Shown here in pieces: positions 11,185 to 20,283 of a stretch of 64,000 nucleotides of DNA (positions are counted from its first letter, which is position 1; the number at the start of each line of letters is the position of its first letter). The translations under genes were made by a program, and so were the position numbers. This DNA comes from Nonomuraea sp. NEAU-A123 (lineage in GTDB: Bacteria > Actinomycetota > Actinomycetes > Streptosporangiales > Streptosporangiaceae), in assembly GCF_018603905.1 (NCBI RefSeq), contig NZ_JAHFZZ010000002.1, positions 1 to 64,000 on the forward strand. Reading direction: 5' to 3'. The notes beneath the pieces were generated by a model that did no database searches, was not told where the DNA came from, and saw only the letters and a list, made by a program, of their open reading frames with translations.

Positions 11185-11712
11185 ATGCCCATCTACGCTC
11201 TCGGCGACCAAGAGCCCCGGATCCACCCGGACGCCTACATCCATCCCGACGCCGTCGTCATCGGCAGCGTCGTCATCGGCGCCGAATCGTCAGTCTGGCC
11301 GGCCGCCGTCCTGCGGGCCGACTTCGGCCGCATCGAGATCGGCGACCGCACCTCCATCCAGGACGGCACCATCGTGCACACCACCGAGCAGTGGCCGACC
11401 ATGATCGGCAGCGACTGCGTGGTCGGGCACAACGCCCACCTCGAAGGCTGCACCATCGAGGACCGCTGCCTCATCGGCTCGGGCTCGGTCGTTCTGAACC
11501 GCGCGGTCGTCCGCATCGGGTCGGTGGTCGGCGCCCAGGCGCTCGTACCCGAAGGCCTGGAGATCCCGGTGGGCCACCTGGCCCTTGGTGTGCCGGCTCG
11601 GCCCCGACCGATGCGGGACGACGTACAGAGCGCATGGATCGACTACGGCGTGAACGAGTACCTCGCCAACTCCAAGCGCTACCGGCACGAACTACGCAGG
11701 CTCGACGGTTGA
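11185..11712 (+). CDS. Gamma-carbonic-anhydrase-like hexapeptide protein (PaaY type)
   Basis: A 175-aa left-handed beta-helix protein with repeated hexapeptides (IHPDAYIHPDAVVIGSVVIG and following). It has the histidines of the gamma-class zinc site (TIVHTT, VVGHNAHLEG). PaaY-type members act as thioesterases that recycle CoA from dead-end products of phenylacetate breakdown. A similar rescue role is plausible in this box operon, since no other function is suggested by context. ATG three bases after the preceding stop. Confidence 0.8.
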   Translation: MPIYALGDQEPRIHPDAYIHPDAVVIGSVVIGAESSVWPAAVLRADFGRIEIGDRTSIQDGTIVHTTEQWPTMIGSDCVVGHNAHLEGCTIEDRCLIGSGSVVLNRAVVRIGSVVGAQALVPEGLEIPVGHLALGVPARPRPMRDDVQSAWIDYGVNEYLANSKRYRHELRRLDG

Positions 11713-11769
11713 GGAAAGAGGCCATAGCGGACCTGGCAGGGATCGGGCGGCGCCGGAGGGGACCGTACG

Positions 11770-12084
11770 GTGACGGCCGATGCCTGGCGCGAGACGGTGC
11801 TCGGCATCATCGAGCAGCTCACCATGATGCTGGAGCAGCCCGACCCGCGCCATGATGGCCCCCGGGACACAGCCGACCCGGTGCGGGCATTCCTGCGGCG
11901 CATCGCCGACGGCGGCGGCCGCCTGCACAAGCTCGAGGCCCACCAGGCCGCTCGCGAGGTCGGGCTGGACCGCACATCGGTGGCCGACCTCTACAAGGCC
12001 CATCCGCCTCTGATCAGCACCGAAGGACACGACAGGGTGCTGACGGAGGCCGGTCGCGCCCACCTCACCGCGGACCTCGCCTGA
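11770..12084 (+). CDS. Small protein of unknown function
   Basis: A 104-aa acidic, mostly helical protein at the end of the box operon. GTG start with GGAGGGG about seven bases upstream, so it is probably translated. The C-terminal half (LDRTSVADLYKAHPPLISTEGHDRVLTEAGRAHL, read in pieces) resembles a winged-helix segment, but no known DNA-binding family is recognisable. It lies 57 bases after the PaaY-type gene on the same strand. Confidence 0.6.
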   Translation: MTADAWRETVLGIIEQLTMMLEQPDPRHDGPRDTADPVRAFLRRIADGGGRLHKLEAHQAAREVGLDRTSVADLYKAHPPLISTEGHDRVLTEAGRAHLTADLA

Positions 12085-12199
12085 CCGCAGGCAGAGCGGG
12101 CATCAGCGGCGCCACTCCAGAAAGGCCGTCATACGCTCCTTTCCTCTCCTTATGTTCTACATATTTCACACGATTCGACTATATATTGTCGACTAAATC

Positions 12200-12450
12200 T
12201 GACCTGGGTGTCTTGTGCGGCAGTCGTCACTGCCCGGCCCGATTCCACGGCCAGGAGATCACCGTCCAGCACAACAGCAGCAAGGCCATCGGACGCCGGA
12301 GGACGGTCAACAGGCAGGTCGCACTGCGGATGCCCCTGGACGTGATCAAAGCCAAAGCCGCATCGTCGCGACCTACGGAGACGTCTTCCGGCTTCATCAG
12401 CGTCATGGAGATCTCGATTCAAGACCCTGGCAGGCAAGCAACGTGCGTAA
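12200..12450 (+). pseudogene. Remnant of a group II intron maturase (C-terminal X domain)
   Basis: Three frames carry ordered pieces of the end of a group II intron reverse transcriptase/maturase. They are RRTVNRQVALRMPLDVIKAKAA (read in two overlapping pieces, 12293-12360), IVATYGDVFRLHQRH (12362-12406), VMEISI (12403-12420) and KTLAGKQRA followed by TAA (12422-12450). In intact maturases these blocks correspond to the 'V.AK..Y', 'YG.EYRG', 'VM.TSLLKTLA.K' series. Here the intervening residues are deleted and the frame changes at least twice. It is a decayed copy with no intact reading frame; low-GC sequence (12150-12200) flanks it on the left. Confidence 0.6.
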
Positions 12451-12630
12451 GCGTGTGATTTAACCTCTGATCTTCGCATTTGCCCTGGTTGGTGCCGATG
12501 GTGATCTATCGCGCATAGCGGGCTGTGGCGGCGAGGCCACGTCGATTCGGGAGACGAGAGGCGGCCACCGACTCTGACCGGTGACACCCCACGATCTGGC
12601 GACAGTGGCAGCACTGGCGCGCTGGCTGTC

Positions 12631-12819
12631 CTGGCAGATTTCCGCGCCGAGTGGTTCGCCTGCCTGACGGGTCGCGGCGAGGAGTTGTTCGAGCTGACCG
12701 ACGCGGTGCTGTGCGCGGATGGGCCACATCATCGACCGGCCCCTACGGCATCGCTGAACAGCCCGCAGTGCCAATCGCGCCTCATCCAGCTCCATGGAGC
12801 TATTCATGGAGCTATGTAG
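12631..12819 (+). pseudogene. IS701-like transposase N-terminal remnant
   Basis: An open frame reads LADFRAEWFACLTGRGEELF then ELTDAVLCADGP. This closely resembles the opening of actinobacterial IS701-type DDE transposases (FR.E.Y.CL.RR.D.LFEL.DA.LCADGP). The similarity stops abruptly after about 32 residues, and the frame ends at a TAG (12817-12819). No catalytic region is present. Confidence 0.55.
12793..12815. repeat. Tandem 11-bp direct repeat
   Basis: CATGGAGCTAT occurs twice with one base between the copies (12793-12803 and 12805-12815). A third partial match (ATGGAGCCAT) lies at 12829-12838. The repeats lie directly upstream of the integrase-LacI fusion gene and could be part of its promoter or a scar of an excised element. 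Confidence 0.5.
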
Positions 12820-12855
12820 AGGCGAAATATGGAGCCATACTGCTACGGTGGCGGC

Positions 12856-14157
12856 ATGTCGAGCGAGTCCGGACCGCGGCGGCGGGCACGCGGTGAGGTC
12901 GAGACCCTCCCGAGTGGATCGCTACGGGTAAGGGTGTACGCCGGAGTCGATCCGGTTTCGAAGAAGCGCGAATACCTCGTGCGGACGGTGCCCGCCGGCC
13001 CGCAGGCGGGCCAGGAGGCCGAGGAGGTTCGTGCCCGCCTGCTGCAGGAGGTGGCGGAACGCCGGGCGGGCGCTCAACGAGTTGACGGACGACGCCCGGT
13101 TCCCGATATCGATGCCGACACTGGCGTCGCGGGCGGTAAGGGCCACCGGCGCCCGGGCGGCGCGTTGACGGTCGCGGCGGTCGCGCGGTTGGCAGGGGTG
13201 TCGCCGCCTACCGTGTCGAAGGTTCTCAACGGGCGTTCGGGGGTGGCGCCGCGGACCCGCCGGCGGGTGGAGGAACTGCTTCGCGAGCAGGGCTACCGGC
13301 GCCCTGAGAAGGTCGCGCGGGCCGCCTGCGTCGAGGTGGCCTTCTATGGCATGCAGAGCTACATGACTGTAGAGATCATGCGTGGCGTGAAGCAGGTCGC
13401 CGTCCAGCACGGCCTGGCTGTCGGCTTCACGGACGTGTTGCGGGAGGCATCGACGGGGCGCAGCTGGGTCCAGGATCTCCTGGCGCGGCGCCCCACGGGG
13501 ATGATCGCCGTACACGCGGGCGCCATGCCCGAACACGGCCTGCTCGATGCCGTCGCGATCCCGGTCGTTGCGGTGGACCCCGCCACCGAGCCGCTGCACC
13601 CTGTTCCTTCAGTGGCGGCGGACAACCGGCGCGGCGCCTTCGCCGCGGCCCAACACCTGCTCGATCTCGGCCATCGACGGATCGCGGTGATAACCGGGCC
13701 GCTCGAACGCGTGTGTGCCCGGGCCCGCCTGGACGGCGTGCGAGCGGCGCTGCAGGCGGCCGGCGTGCCGCTGGACGAGCGCCTGCTACGCGCGGGCCTG
13801 TGGTTCTCGTTCGACGACGGCTTCAGTCACGCCCGGGAGCTGCTGCGCCTGCCCGACCCGCCGACGGCGGTGTTGTGTGGCAACGACCTGCAGGCGTTCG
13901 GCGTCTACGAGGCGGCCCGGCAGTACGGCGTCTGCATCCCGCGTGACCTCAGCGTCGTCGGCTTCGACGACATCTCCTACGCCCGCTGGTGCGGGCCACC
14001 CATGACCACCGTGCGGCAGCCGTTCGCCGAAATGGGCGCCACCGCGGCCGAGCTGGTCCTGACCCTGGCCGCCGGTGAAAGTTTCACGCAATCCCACATC
14101 GAGCTGGCGACCGCTCTGATCGTGCGTGACAGCACCGCACCACCGCCCGGACACTGA
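12856..14157 (+). CDS. LacI-family regulator with an integrase arm-type N-terminal domain
   Basis: A 433-aa chimera. Residues 1 to about 72 (RARGEVETLPSGSLRVRVYA ... VRARLLQEVAERR) look like the arm DNA-binding domain that opens actinobacterial phage/ICE tyrosine integrases. From about residue 103 it is an ordinary LacI protein: helix-turn-helix (TVAAVARLAGVSPPTVSKVL), hinge, then a periplasmic-binding-protein-like sensor domain ending near ATALIVRDS. Normal LacI proteins begin within a few residues of the helix-turn-helix, so the first 100 residues are extra. The ATG at 12856 fits; a TTG at 13165 would give a conventional LacI. It faces the GH30-GH62-GH95 genes and probably controls them. 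Confidence 0.8.
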   Translation: MSSESGPRRRARGEVETLPSGSLRVRVYAGVDPVSKKREYLVRTVPAGPQAGQEAEEVRARLLQEVAERRAGAQRVDGRRPVPDIDADTGVAGGKGHRRPGGALTVAAVARLAGVSPPTVSKVLNGRSGVAPRTRRRVEELLREQGYRRPEKVARAACVEVAFYGMQSYMTVEIMRGVKQVAVQHGLAVGFTDVLREASTGRSWVQDLLARRPTGMIAVHAGAMPEHGLLDAVAIPVVAVDPATEPLHPVPSVAADNRRGAFAAAQHLLDLGHRRIAVITGPLERVCARARLDGVRAALQAAGVPLDERLLRAGLWFSFDDGFSHARELLRLPDPPTAVLCGNDLQAFGVYEAARQYGVCIPRDLSVVGFDDISYARWCGPPMTTVRQPFAEMGATAAELVLTLAAGESFTQSHIELATALIVRDSTAPPPGH

Positions 14158-14176
14158 GCCTGAGGCCCCCGTCGGC

Positions 14177-14206
14177 GAAACGATCCTTGCCTCTACCGAT
14201 CGTTTC
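14177..14206. promoter_or_regulatory. Inverted repeat upstream of the GH30 gene
   Basis: GAAACGATC (14177-14185) and GATCGTTTC (14198-14206) are perfect 9-bp inverted arms separated by 12 bases. They lie between the LacI stop and the GH30 start. The symmetry and position suit an operator for the adjacent LacI protein. It lacks the long GC stem expected of a terminator. Confidence 0.5.
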
Positions 14207-14255
14207 TGTCATCCTCCCTCACGGCAGCCGAGCAGGCCGGCCGAAGGGAGTGGCC

Positions 14256-16036
14256 ATGCCACGCAGATACCGCCGGATCACGCGGGCATTGGTAGCGCTG
14301 GCGGCGCTGCTGGGCGTCGGCGCAGTGATCGACTCGCGCCTCCCGACCGCGTATGCCGCCTCGGCGGCGACCATCAACGGCTCGAGTGTGCAGCAGCCGA
14401 TCGACGGGTTCGGCATCTCGGAGTTCTTCGGCCGGTCCGCCATCATGCGCGGGTCGCAAGGACTGTCCGCGCAGCGCCAACGAGAGATCCTCGACCTGCT
14501 CTTCGACCGCACCAGCGGAGCCGGGCTGAGCATGCTGCGACTAGGCATCAGCTCCACGTCCAGCTCGATCCAACCGGCCGATCCAGGCGGTCCGGACGCC
14601 ACCCCGCGCTACGTCTGGAACGGTGATGACGACGGCCAGGTGTGGCTGGCCAAGGAGGCCAAGGCGTATGGAGTGAACCGCTTCTACGCCGACGCCTGGA
14701 GCGCGCCCGGCTATATGAAGACCAACGGAGACGAGGCCAATGGAGGAAGCCTGTGCGGCCTGTCCGGCGCTTCGTGCGCCGGCGGCGACTGGCGCCGTGC
14801 GTACGCCGGCTATCTCGTGCAGTACGCCAGGTTCTACGCCCAGGAGGGCATCACCATCAACGACCTCGGGTTCACCAACGAACCCAACTGGACCACGGCC
14901 TACTCGTCGATGCGGTTCACCCCGGCGCAGGCAGTGGAGTTCGCGAAGATCCTGGGCCCGATCGCCGGCGCCGCCGGGCTGAACATGACCTGCTGCGACG
15001 TGGTGGGCTGGAGCGGCCAGCGCGACTACACCACCGCGATCGCGGCAGACCCCGAAGCGCATCGGTGGGTCACCACCCACACCGGGCACTCCTACGGCAG
15101 CGCCCCGACCACGCCGCTGCCGGTCAGCGGCCGGCACACCTGGATGTCGGAGTGGAGCCCGGACGGCACCACCTGGAACGAGAACTGGGACGACGGCAGC
15201 GGCTACGACGGCTTCACCGTCGCCCAGGCCATCCACACCGCGCTGACCGGCGGCAACGTCAACGGCTACATCTACTGGTACGGCGCGTCCACCGGCGCCA
15301 CCCGCGCCGCGGATTCATCCAGATGAACGGCGACGCCTACCGCGTCTCCAAGCGGTTGTGGGCGATGGCCGCCTATAGCCGGTTCATCCGGCCGGGCGCG
15401 AACCGGATCGCGGCGACCACCTCCGACGGCAACCTGCGGTTGTCCGCCTACCGCAACGGCGACGGCTCAATCGTGGTCGTGGCGCTCAACGCGGCCGGCA
15501 GCGCCACCGAGGTGTCCTACGCCCTGCAGAACACCGGGATCACCACCGGCACGGCGACGCCGTACCTGACCAACGGATCCAACAGCATGACCGCGCAGCC
15601 CGCGATCGCGGTGGGAGGCGGCGCGTTCACCGCCACCGTGCCGGCCCGCTCGCTGACGACCTACGTGCTCCGCCCCGGCGGCACCGTCACCACGCCACCA
15701 GCTACACCGCAGCCCGGCGCGGGCTGCCAGGTGACCTACACCACCAACGCGTGGAACACCGGCCTGACGGCCAGCGTCACCATCGCCAACACGAGCAGCA
15801 ACCCGATCAACGGCTGGTCGCTGACGTTCACCCTGCCCGCGGGGCAGAGCATCACGTCCGGCTGGAACGCCGCCTACAGCCCGACGAGCGGTCAGATCAC
15901 CGCCCGCAACGTCAGCTACAACGCGGCGATCCCGGCCAACGGCCCGGTGAACATCGGCTTCCAGGCCACCCACACCGGCAACACCGGCAAACCACCCCAG
16001 TTCAGCCTCAACGGCACTACCTGCGCCGAGACATAG
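14256..16036 (+). pseudogene. GH30 xylanase with C-terminal CBM2, frameshifted
   Basis: Secreted endo-xylanase of the GH30 (glucuronoxylanase-type) family. It has a signal peptide (MPRRYRRITRALVALAALLG, cleavage near AYA-AS) and a (beta/alpha)8 domain. The acid/base glutamate is in GFTNEPNW (about residue 208) and the nucleophile in WMSEWSP (about 298). Near 15305-15318 the frame shifts: the first frame stops at 15326, while the protein clearly continues one frame over with GFIQMNGDAYRVSKRLWA. The beta-sandwich domain follows, then a TTPPATPQP-type linker and a CBM2 (about 15720-16020). A one-base indel explains it, either real or a sequencing error. If corrected it would be about 593 aa. Confidence 0.8.
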
Positions 16037-16068
16037 CACGACCGCCCCATCAACGATGGAGACGCACC

Positions 16069-17517
16069 ATGCGCATGAAACCCCTCATCGCATCCGCAAG
16101 CCTGCTGACCGGCCTCCTCGTCGCGCTGCCGGACACCGCCGCCTACGCCGCACCGGCACGCTACGAGGCGGAGACCTCTCCCGCGGTCTGCACCGGCACC
16201 ATCGACTCCAACTGGACCGGCTACTCCGGCAGCGGATTCTGCAACGGCAACGGCGCGGTCGGCGCCTACGGCCAGTTCACCGTCAACGTCTCCGCCGCCG
16301 GCACGGCGACCCTGGGAATCCGGTTCGCCAACGGCACCACCACGGCCCGGCCGGCCAACCTGATCGTCAACGGCTCCACCGTGCAGACTCCGTCCTTCGA
16401 AGGAACGGGTGCGTGGTCCACCTGGATCACCAAGACCGTGACCGTCACGCTCAACGCCGGCGCCAACACCATCCGCCTGGACCCCACGACCTCCGGCGGT
16501 TTGCCCAACATCGACTACCTCGACGTCGAAGCCACCGACCCGCCTACGGGCAACCTGCCCAGCAGCTTCCGGTGGAGCTCCAGCGGTGCGCTGATCGCGC
16601 CGAAGTCCGACGCCACCCACGACATCCGCGCCGTCAAGGACCCGTCGGTGGTGTACCACGACGGCCGATGGCATGTGTTCGCCAGCACCACGAACGCCAA
16701 CGGCTCCTACAGCATGGTGTACCTGAACTTCACCGACTGGGCGCAGGCGGGGGCCGCGCAGCACCACTACCTGGACCAGACGGCGATCGGCACCGGTTAC
16801 AAGGCGGCACCGCAGGTGTTCTACTTCGCGCCCCAGCAACGCTGGTACCTCGTGTATCAGGTCGGGGACAACGCGGCGTACTCCACCACCACCGATATCA
16901 GCAACCCTGGCTCCTGGAGCGCCCCGCAGCGCTTCTACGCAGGCGGCATGCCGCAGATCATCCGGGACAACATCGGCAACGGCTACTGGGTGGACTTCTG
17001 GGTGATCTGTGACAGCGCCACGTGCTACCTGTTCTCCTCCGACGACAACGGCCACCTGTACCGGTCGGAGACGACCGTGGCGAACTTCCCGAACGGCTTC
17101 ACCAACACCGTCATCGCCATGCAGGACGCCGCCAGGTACCCGCTCTGGGAAGCGGCCAACGTGTACAAGGTCTCCGGCAGCACCAGCTACCTGCTGGTGA
17201 TCGAGGCGATCGGCTCGGGCGGCACCCGCTACTTCCGTTCCTGGACCGCACCGGCGATCACCGGCCCCTGGCAGGCACTCGCGAACACCGAGGCCACCCC
17301 CTTCGCCGGCGCCGGCAACGTCACCTTCAGCGGCACGGCCTGGACCCGGGACATCAGCCACGGCGAGATGATCCGCAGCGGCATCGACCAGACGCTGACC
17401 ATCAGCCCGTGCAACATCCGCTACCTCTACCAGGGCAAGGATCCAGCCGCCACCGACCCCTACAACCTCCTGCCCTGGCGGCTCGGCCTGCTCACCCAGA
17501 CCAACTCCACCTGCTAG
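16069..17517 (+). CDS. GH62 alpha-L-arabinofuranosidase with N-terminal CBM
   Basis: A secreted 482-aa enzyme. It has a signal peptide (about residues 1-27, ending AYA-AP), a beta-sandwich carbohydrate-binding module of CBM6/CBM35 type (ARYEAETSPAVCTG ... LPNIDYLDVEA), and a GH62 five-bladed propeller from about residue 160. GH62 signatures include THDIRAVKDPSVVYHDGRWH, which carries the general-base aspartate, and YPLWEAANVYKV, which carries the general-acid glutamate. GH62 enzymes remove arabinose side chains from xylan, complementing the GH30 enzyme just upstream. A strong hairpin follows the stop. Confidence 0.9.
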   Translation: MRMKPLIASASLLTGLLVALPDTAAYAAPARYEAETSPAVCTGTIDSNWTGYSGSGFCNGNGAVGAYGQFTVNVSAAGTATLGIRFANGTTTARPANLIVNGSTVQTPSFEGTGAWSTWITKTVTVTLNAGANTIRLDPTTSGGLPNIDYLDVEATDPPTGNLPSSFRWSSSGALIAPKSDATHDIRAVKDPSVVYHDGRWHVFASTTNANGSYSMVYLNFTDWAQAGAAQHHYLDQTAIGTGYKAAPQVFYFAPQQRWYLVYQVGDNAAYSTTTDISNPGSWSAPQRFYAGGMPQIIRDNIGNGYWVDFWVICDSATCYLFSSDDNGHLYRSETTVANFPNGFTNTVIAMQDAARYPLWEAANVYKVSGSTSYLLVIEAIGSGGTRYFRSWTAPAITGPWQALANTEATPFAGAGNVTFSGTAWTRDISHGEMIRSGIDQTLTISPCNIRYLYQGKDPAATDPYNLLPWRLGLLTQTNSTC

Positions 17518-17528
17518 CGCCTGCTCCC

Positions 17529-17564
17529 AGGGCGGCGCGGAGCCCCGGACCGCAGCGCCGCCCT
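17529..17564. terminator. GC-rich hairpin after the GH62 gene
   Basis: AGGGCGGCGC (17529-17538) and GCGCCGCCCT (17555-17564) pair perfectly over 10 bp around a 16-base loop, 11 bases after the stop codon. There is no T-run, as is common for actinomycete terminators. It could end the GH30-GH62 transcript or attenuate read-through into the next gene. Confidence 0.6.
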
Positions 17565-17583
17565 CACGCCCTCGGAGGACCCC

Positions 17584-20031
17584 GTGTCATTCACACGCGC
17601 TCGAGTCTGGCTCACGACCGCGGTGGTCGCCGCCGTCGGCATCATCGCCGCCGTGCCGGCACAGGCCACCGCCGGCGCCATCCCGGCCACCTCGTCTCTG
17701 TCCGCCGCCTCCACCACGACGGCGTGGCAGGCAGGCCGGTTCGTCGTGGACACGCCCAACGTCGTACGCCGGTCGAACCTCGTGCTCAACCGGCCGAACA
17801 CCAACGCCACCGAGTTCGTACCGCTCGGCAACGGCACCCTCGGCGCGGCGGCGTGGTCCGCCAACGGCTTCACCGCCCAACTGAACCGCAACGACACCTT
17901 CCCCGCCCGCAAATCTCCTGGCCAGATCGTCATCCCCGGCCTGAACCGGCTCACCGCGGCCGCCGACTACCGCGCCGACCTCGACCTGTACGACGGCACG
18001 CTGCGCGCCTCCGGCGGCGGCATGACCATGACCGCGTACGTACGAGCCGAGGCCGCCCAGCTCGTGGTGGACGTGACCGGCGCCGACCCCAGCAGCAGCC
18101 AGACCGCGCAGGTGCGGCTGTGGGACGGCCGCAACCCCAGCGCCCAGGCGTCCGGATCGGTGGCCACGCTGTCGGAGACCTGGACCGACACCGGCACCTT
18201 AGGCGGCTCCGGCCAGACCTTCGGCACCATGACCGGCATCAGCGCGAGCGGGCGCAACGTCCGCGCCTCCACTGCCGACTCCCGGACCGGCCAGGTCAGC
18301 TTCCAGCCCAACACCGACGGCTCGTTCCGGGTCATAGCGGTGTCTCCCCGCTGGACCGGCGGCAACGCCCTCACCACTGCGGCGGGCCTGCTCGGCAGCG
18401 ACCTCACCCGCCCCGCCGCCGACCTGGCCGCAGGCCACCAAGCCTGGTGGCACACCTACTGGGGCTCGGTCGACCTCATCAAGATCAGCTCCGCGGACGG
18501 GTCCGGCGAGTACTTCGAGAACCTGCGCACGCTGTATCTGTACAACTTCGCGGCCAGCAACCGCGACACCATCCCCGGCACCCAGGCCGGCCTGGCCAAC
18601 CTGTTCAGCTTCGCCCAGGACACCCAGCCCTGGTACCCGGCCGGCTACTGGTTCTGGAACCTGCGCATGTTCGTCCAGGCCAACCTGTCGGCCGGCGCCT
18701 TCGCGCTCAACACACCCGTGTTCAACCTGTATCGCACCAACCACAGCACCATCGCCGCCTGGACCACGACCCACTACCCGGGCCACGAGGGCATCTGCGT
18801 ACCGGAGACCATGCGGTTCAACGGAAACGGGTACTACGCACCCGGCTGGGAGCAGGGCAACGCCTCCTGCGACTCGCGCATCACCCCGTCGTACAACTCC
18901 CAGGTCGTCACCACCGGCCCCGAGATCGGCCTGTGGATCTGGCAGACCTACCTGATGATCGACGACCGATCGTTCCTGTCCGCGCACTACCCGCTGATGC
19001 GGGACTCGGCGCGGTTCCTGTTGTCGCACGCCACGACCGGCTCGGACGGGCTGTTGCACACCAGAGGAAACGCGCACGAGACTCAGTGGGCCGTCGACGA
19101 CCCGACCACCGATGTGACGGCCATGCAGGCGTTGTTCCCGGTGGTGGTATCGGCGGCGCAGACCCTCGGCGTCGACGCCGACCTGGTCAGCCGGCTCAAC
19201 GCCGCGATCCCGAAGATCCGGCCACTGCCCAGGACGGACGCCGCAACCCAGACCCAGGTGCTCGGCCCGTCCTCCGACGCCGCCGGCAACAACGTGATCG
19301 CCGTTTCCGGCCAGCCGACCGCCGCCAAGCACAACGTCGAGAACATCGGGCTCGAGTCGGTCTGGCCGTACAACCTCATCGGCGACACCGGCACCCAGTC
19401 CGACCTGGCCAAGCGCACCTACAACCGCCGCCCCTACGTCACCGCGAACGACTGGAGCAACGACGCGCTGCAAGCCGCCCGGCTCGGCCTACGCGACGAA
19501 GTACGCAACGCGATGACCGCCAACATCAACAAGTACCAGATCTACCCCAGCGGCCTGGCCGCCCTCAACGGCACCGGACAGTCGCCGTACCTCGAGCAGC
19601 AGGGCGTCAACGCAGCCGCGGTCAGCGAAGCCCTCGTGCAGCACTACGACGGCACGCTGCGGATCGCCCCCGGCTGGCCCAGTTCCTGGAGCGTCGACGG
19701 CACCGTGCACATCCGGCACAAGGGCAAGGCCCACATCCAGATCCGCGACGGGAACCTGGTCACCGTGGCCGTCGAGGCCGGAGCCACCGGCAACATCACC
19801 GTCCGCAACCCGTGGGCAGGCCAGAACGTGACAGTCATCGATGGCGCCGGCAACGCCGTGCTCACCGGCCAGACCGCCGCCACGTTCACGATCCCCGCGC
19901 AGGCCGGCACGTCGTGCCTGATCCAACGAGCCTCCGCACCCACCACCTCCCTGCCCTTCGAGGCCATCAGCGGCAGCCCCGCCACCGCCCCGAAACGCCT
20001 CGGCAGTCGCACGGTCGGCTTGTTCCGCTAA
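17584..20031 (+). CDS. Secreted GH95-like glycoside hydrolase
   Basis: An 815-aa secreted protein (signal peptide about residues 1-29, GTG start with GGAGG six bases before it). The N-terminal super-sandwich has a PLGNGTLGAAAWSANGF motif. An (alpha/alpha)6 barrel region includes YFENLRTLYLYNFAASNRD, WYPAGYWFWNLRMF and HNVENIGLESVWPYN, and a C-terminal beta domain follows. The architecture is that of the GH95 clan, but it diverges from classical 1,2-alpha-L-fucosidases and the Asn-X-Asn catalytic pair is not obvious. Substrate unknown; a hemicellulose side chain is likely from context. Confidence 0.7.
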   Translation: MSFTRARVWLTTAVVAAVGIIAAVPAQATAGAIPATSSLSAASTTTAWQAGRFVVDTPNVVRRSNLVLNRPNTNATEFVPLGNGTLGAAAWSANGFTAQLNRNDTFPARKSPGQIVIPGLNRLTAAADYRADLDLYDGTLRASGGGMTMTAYVRAEAAQLVVDVTGADPSSSQTAQVRLWDGRNPSAQASGSVATLSETWTDTGTLGGSGQTFGTMTGISASGRNVRASTADSRTGQVSFQPNTDGSFRVIAVSPRWTGGNALTTAAGLLGSDLTRPAADLAAGHQAWWHTYWGSVDLIKISSADGSGEYFENLRTLYLYNFAASNRDTIPGTQAGLANLFSFAQDTQPWYPAGYWFWNLRMFVQANLSAGAFALNTPVFNLYRTNHSTIAAWTTTHYPGHEGICVPETMRFNGNGYYAPGWEQGNASCDSRITPSYNSQVVTTGPEIGLWIWQTYLMIDDRSFLSAHYPLMRDSARFLLSHATTGSDGLLHTRGNAHETQWAVDDPTTDVTAMQALFPVVVSAAQTLGVDADLVSRLNAAIPKIRPLPRTDAATQTQVLGPSSDAAGNNVIAVSGQPTAAKHNVENIGLESVWPYNLIGDTGTQSDLAKRTYNRRPYVTANDWSNDALQAARLGLRDEVRNAMTANINKYQIYPSGLAALNGTGQSPYLEQQGVNAAAVSEALVQHYDGTLRIAPGWPSSWSVDGTVHIRHKGKAHIQIRDGNLVTVAVEAGATGNITVRNPWAGQNVTVIDGAGNAVLTGQTAATFTIPAQAGTSCLIQRASAPTTSLPFEAISGSPATAPKRLGSRTVGLFR

Positions 20032-20283
20032 CCCAGGGACGAGCGGTTCGTCGGCGCGGTCCGAGGCCGTTCGCCCCCACTTGGCGCGCGTTGCGCACTG
20101 CACGCCAGCCAGCCGCGGATCCGGCATACATCGGATTACTGGGGCCATCGCGAAGCGAGCGCATCCCGAGATGAAGTCGTAGTGCTTCCCAACGGTCCCG
20201 GCAGATCACACTCCCGCCGCCCTTGCTGCGTCCTGGTTTCGGTGCTATCTCCTTATACGATCGCTCATTGATCGGAGGAATCC

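Noticed and set aside
12150..12614. 154-residue minus-strand frame opposite the maturase remnant
   Set aside because: No family resemblance and no ribosome site; the plus strand carries the recognisable maturase blocks.
14077..14090. Palindrome GTGAAAGTTTCACG
   Set aside because: It lies inside the LacI coding sequence near its 3' end and is explained by the codons there. It is unlikely to be a primary operator, although an intragenic site cannot be excluded.
17022..20174. A 1050-residue open frame overlapping the GH62 and GH95-like genes
   Set aside because: It is an out-of-frame shadow in GC-rich coding DNA, with low-complexity R/P/H-rich translation and no family similarity. The GH95-like frame has a signal peptide and a ribosome site.
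20032..20283. Possible small gene or IS remnant before the large GH95 gene
   Set aside because: Short frames exist on both strands, but none has a start with a ribosome site or any recognisable motif. The stretch most likely holds only a promoter.
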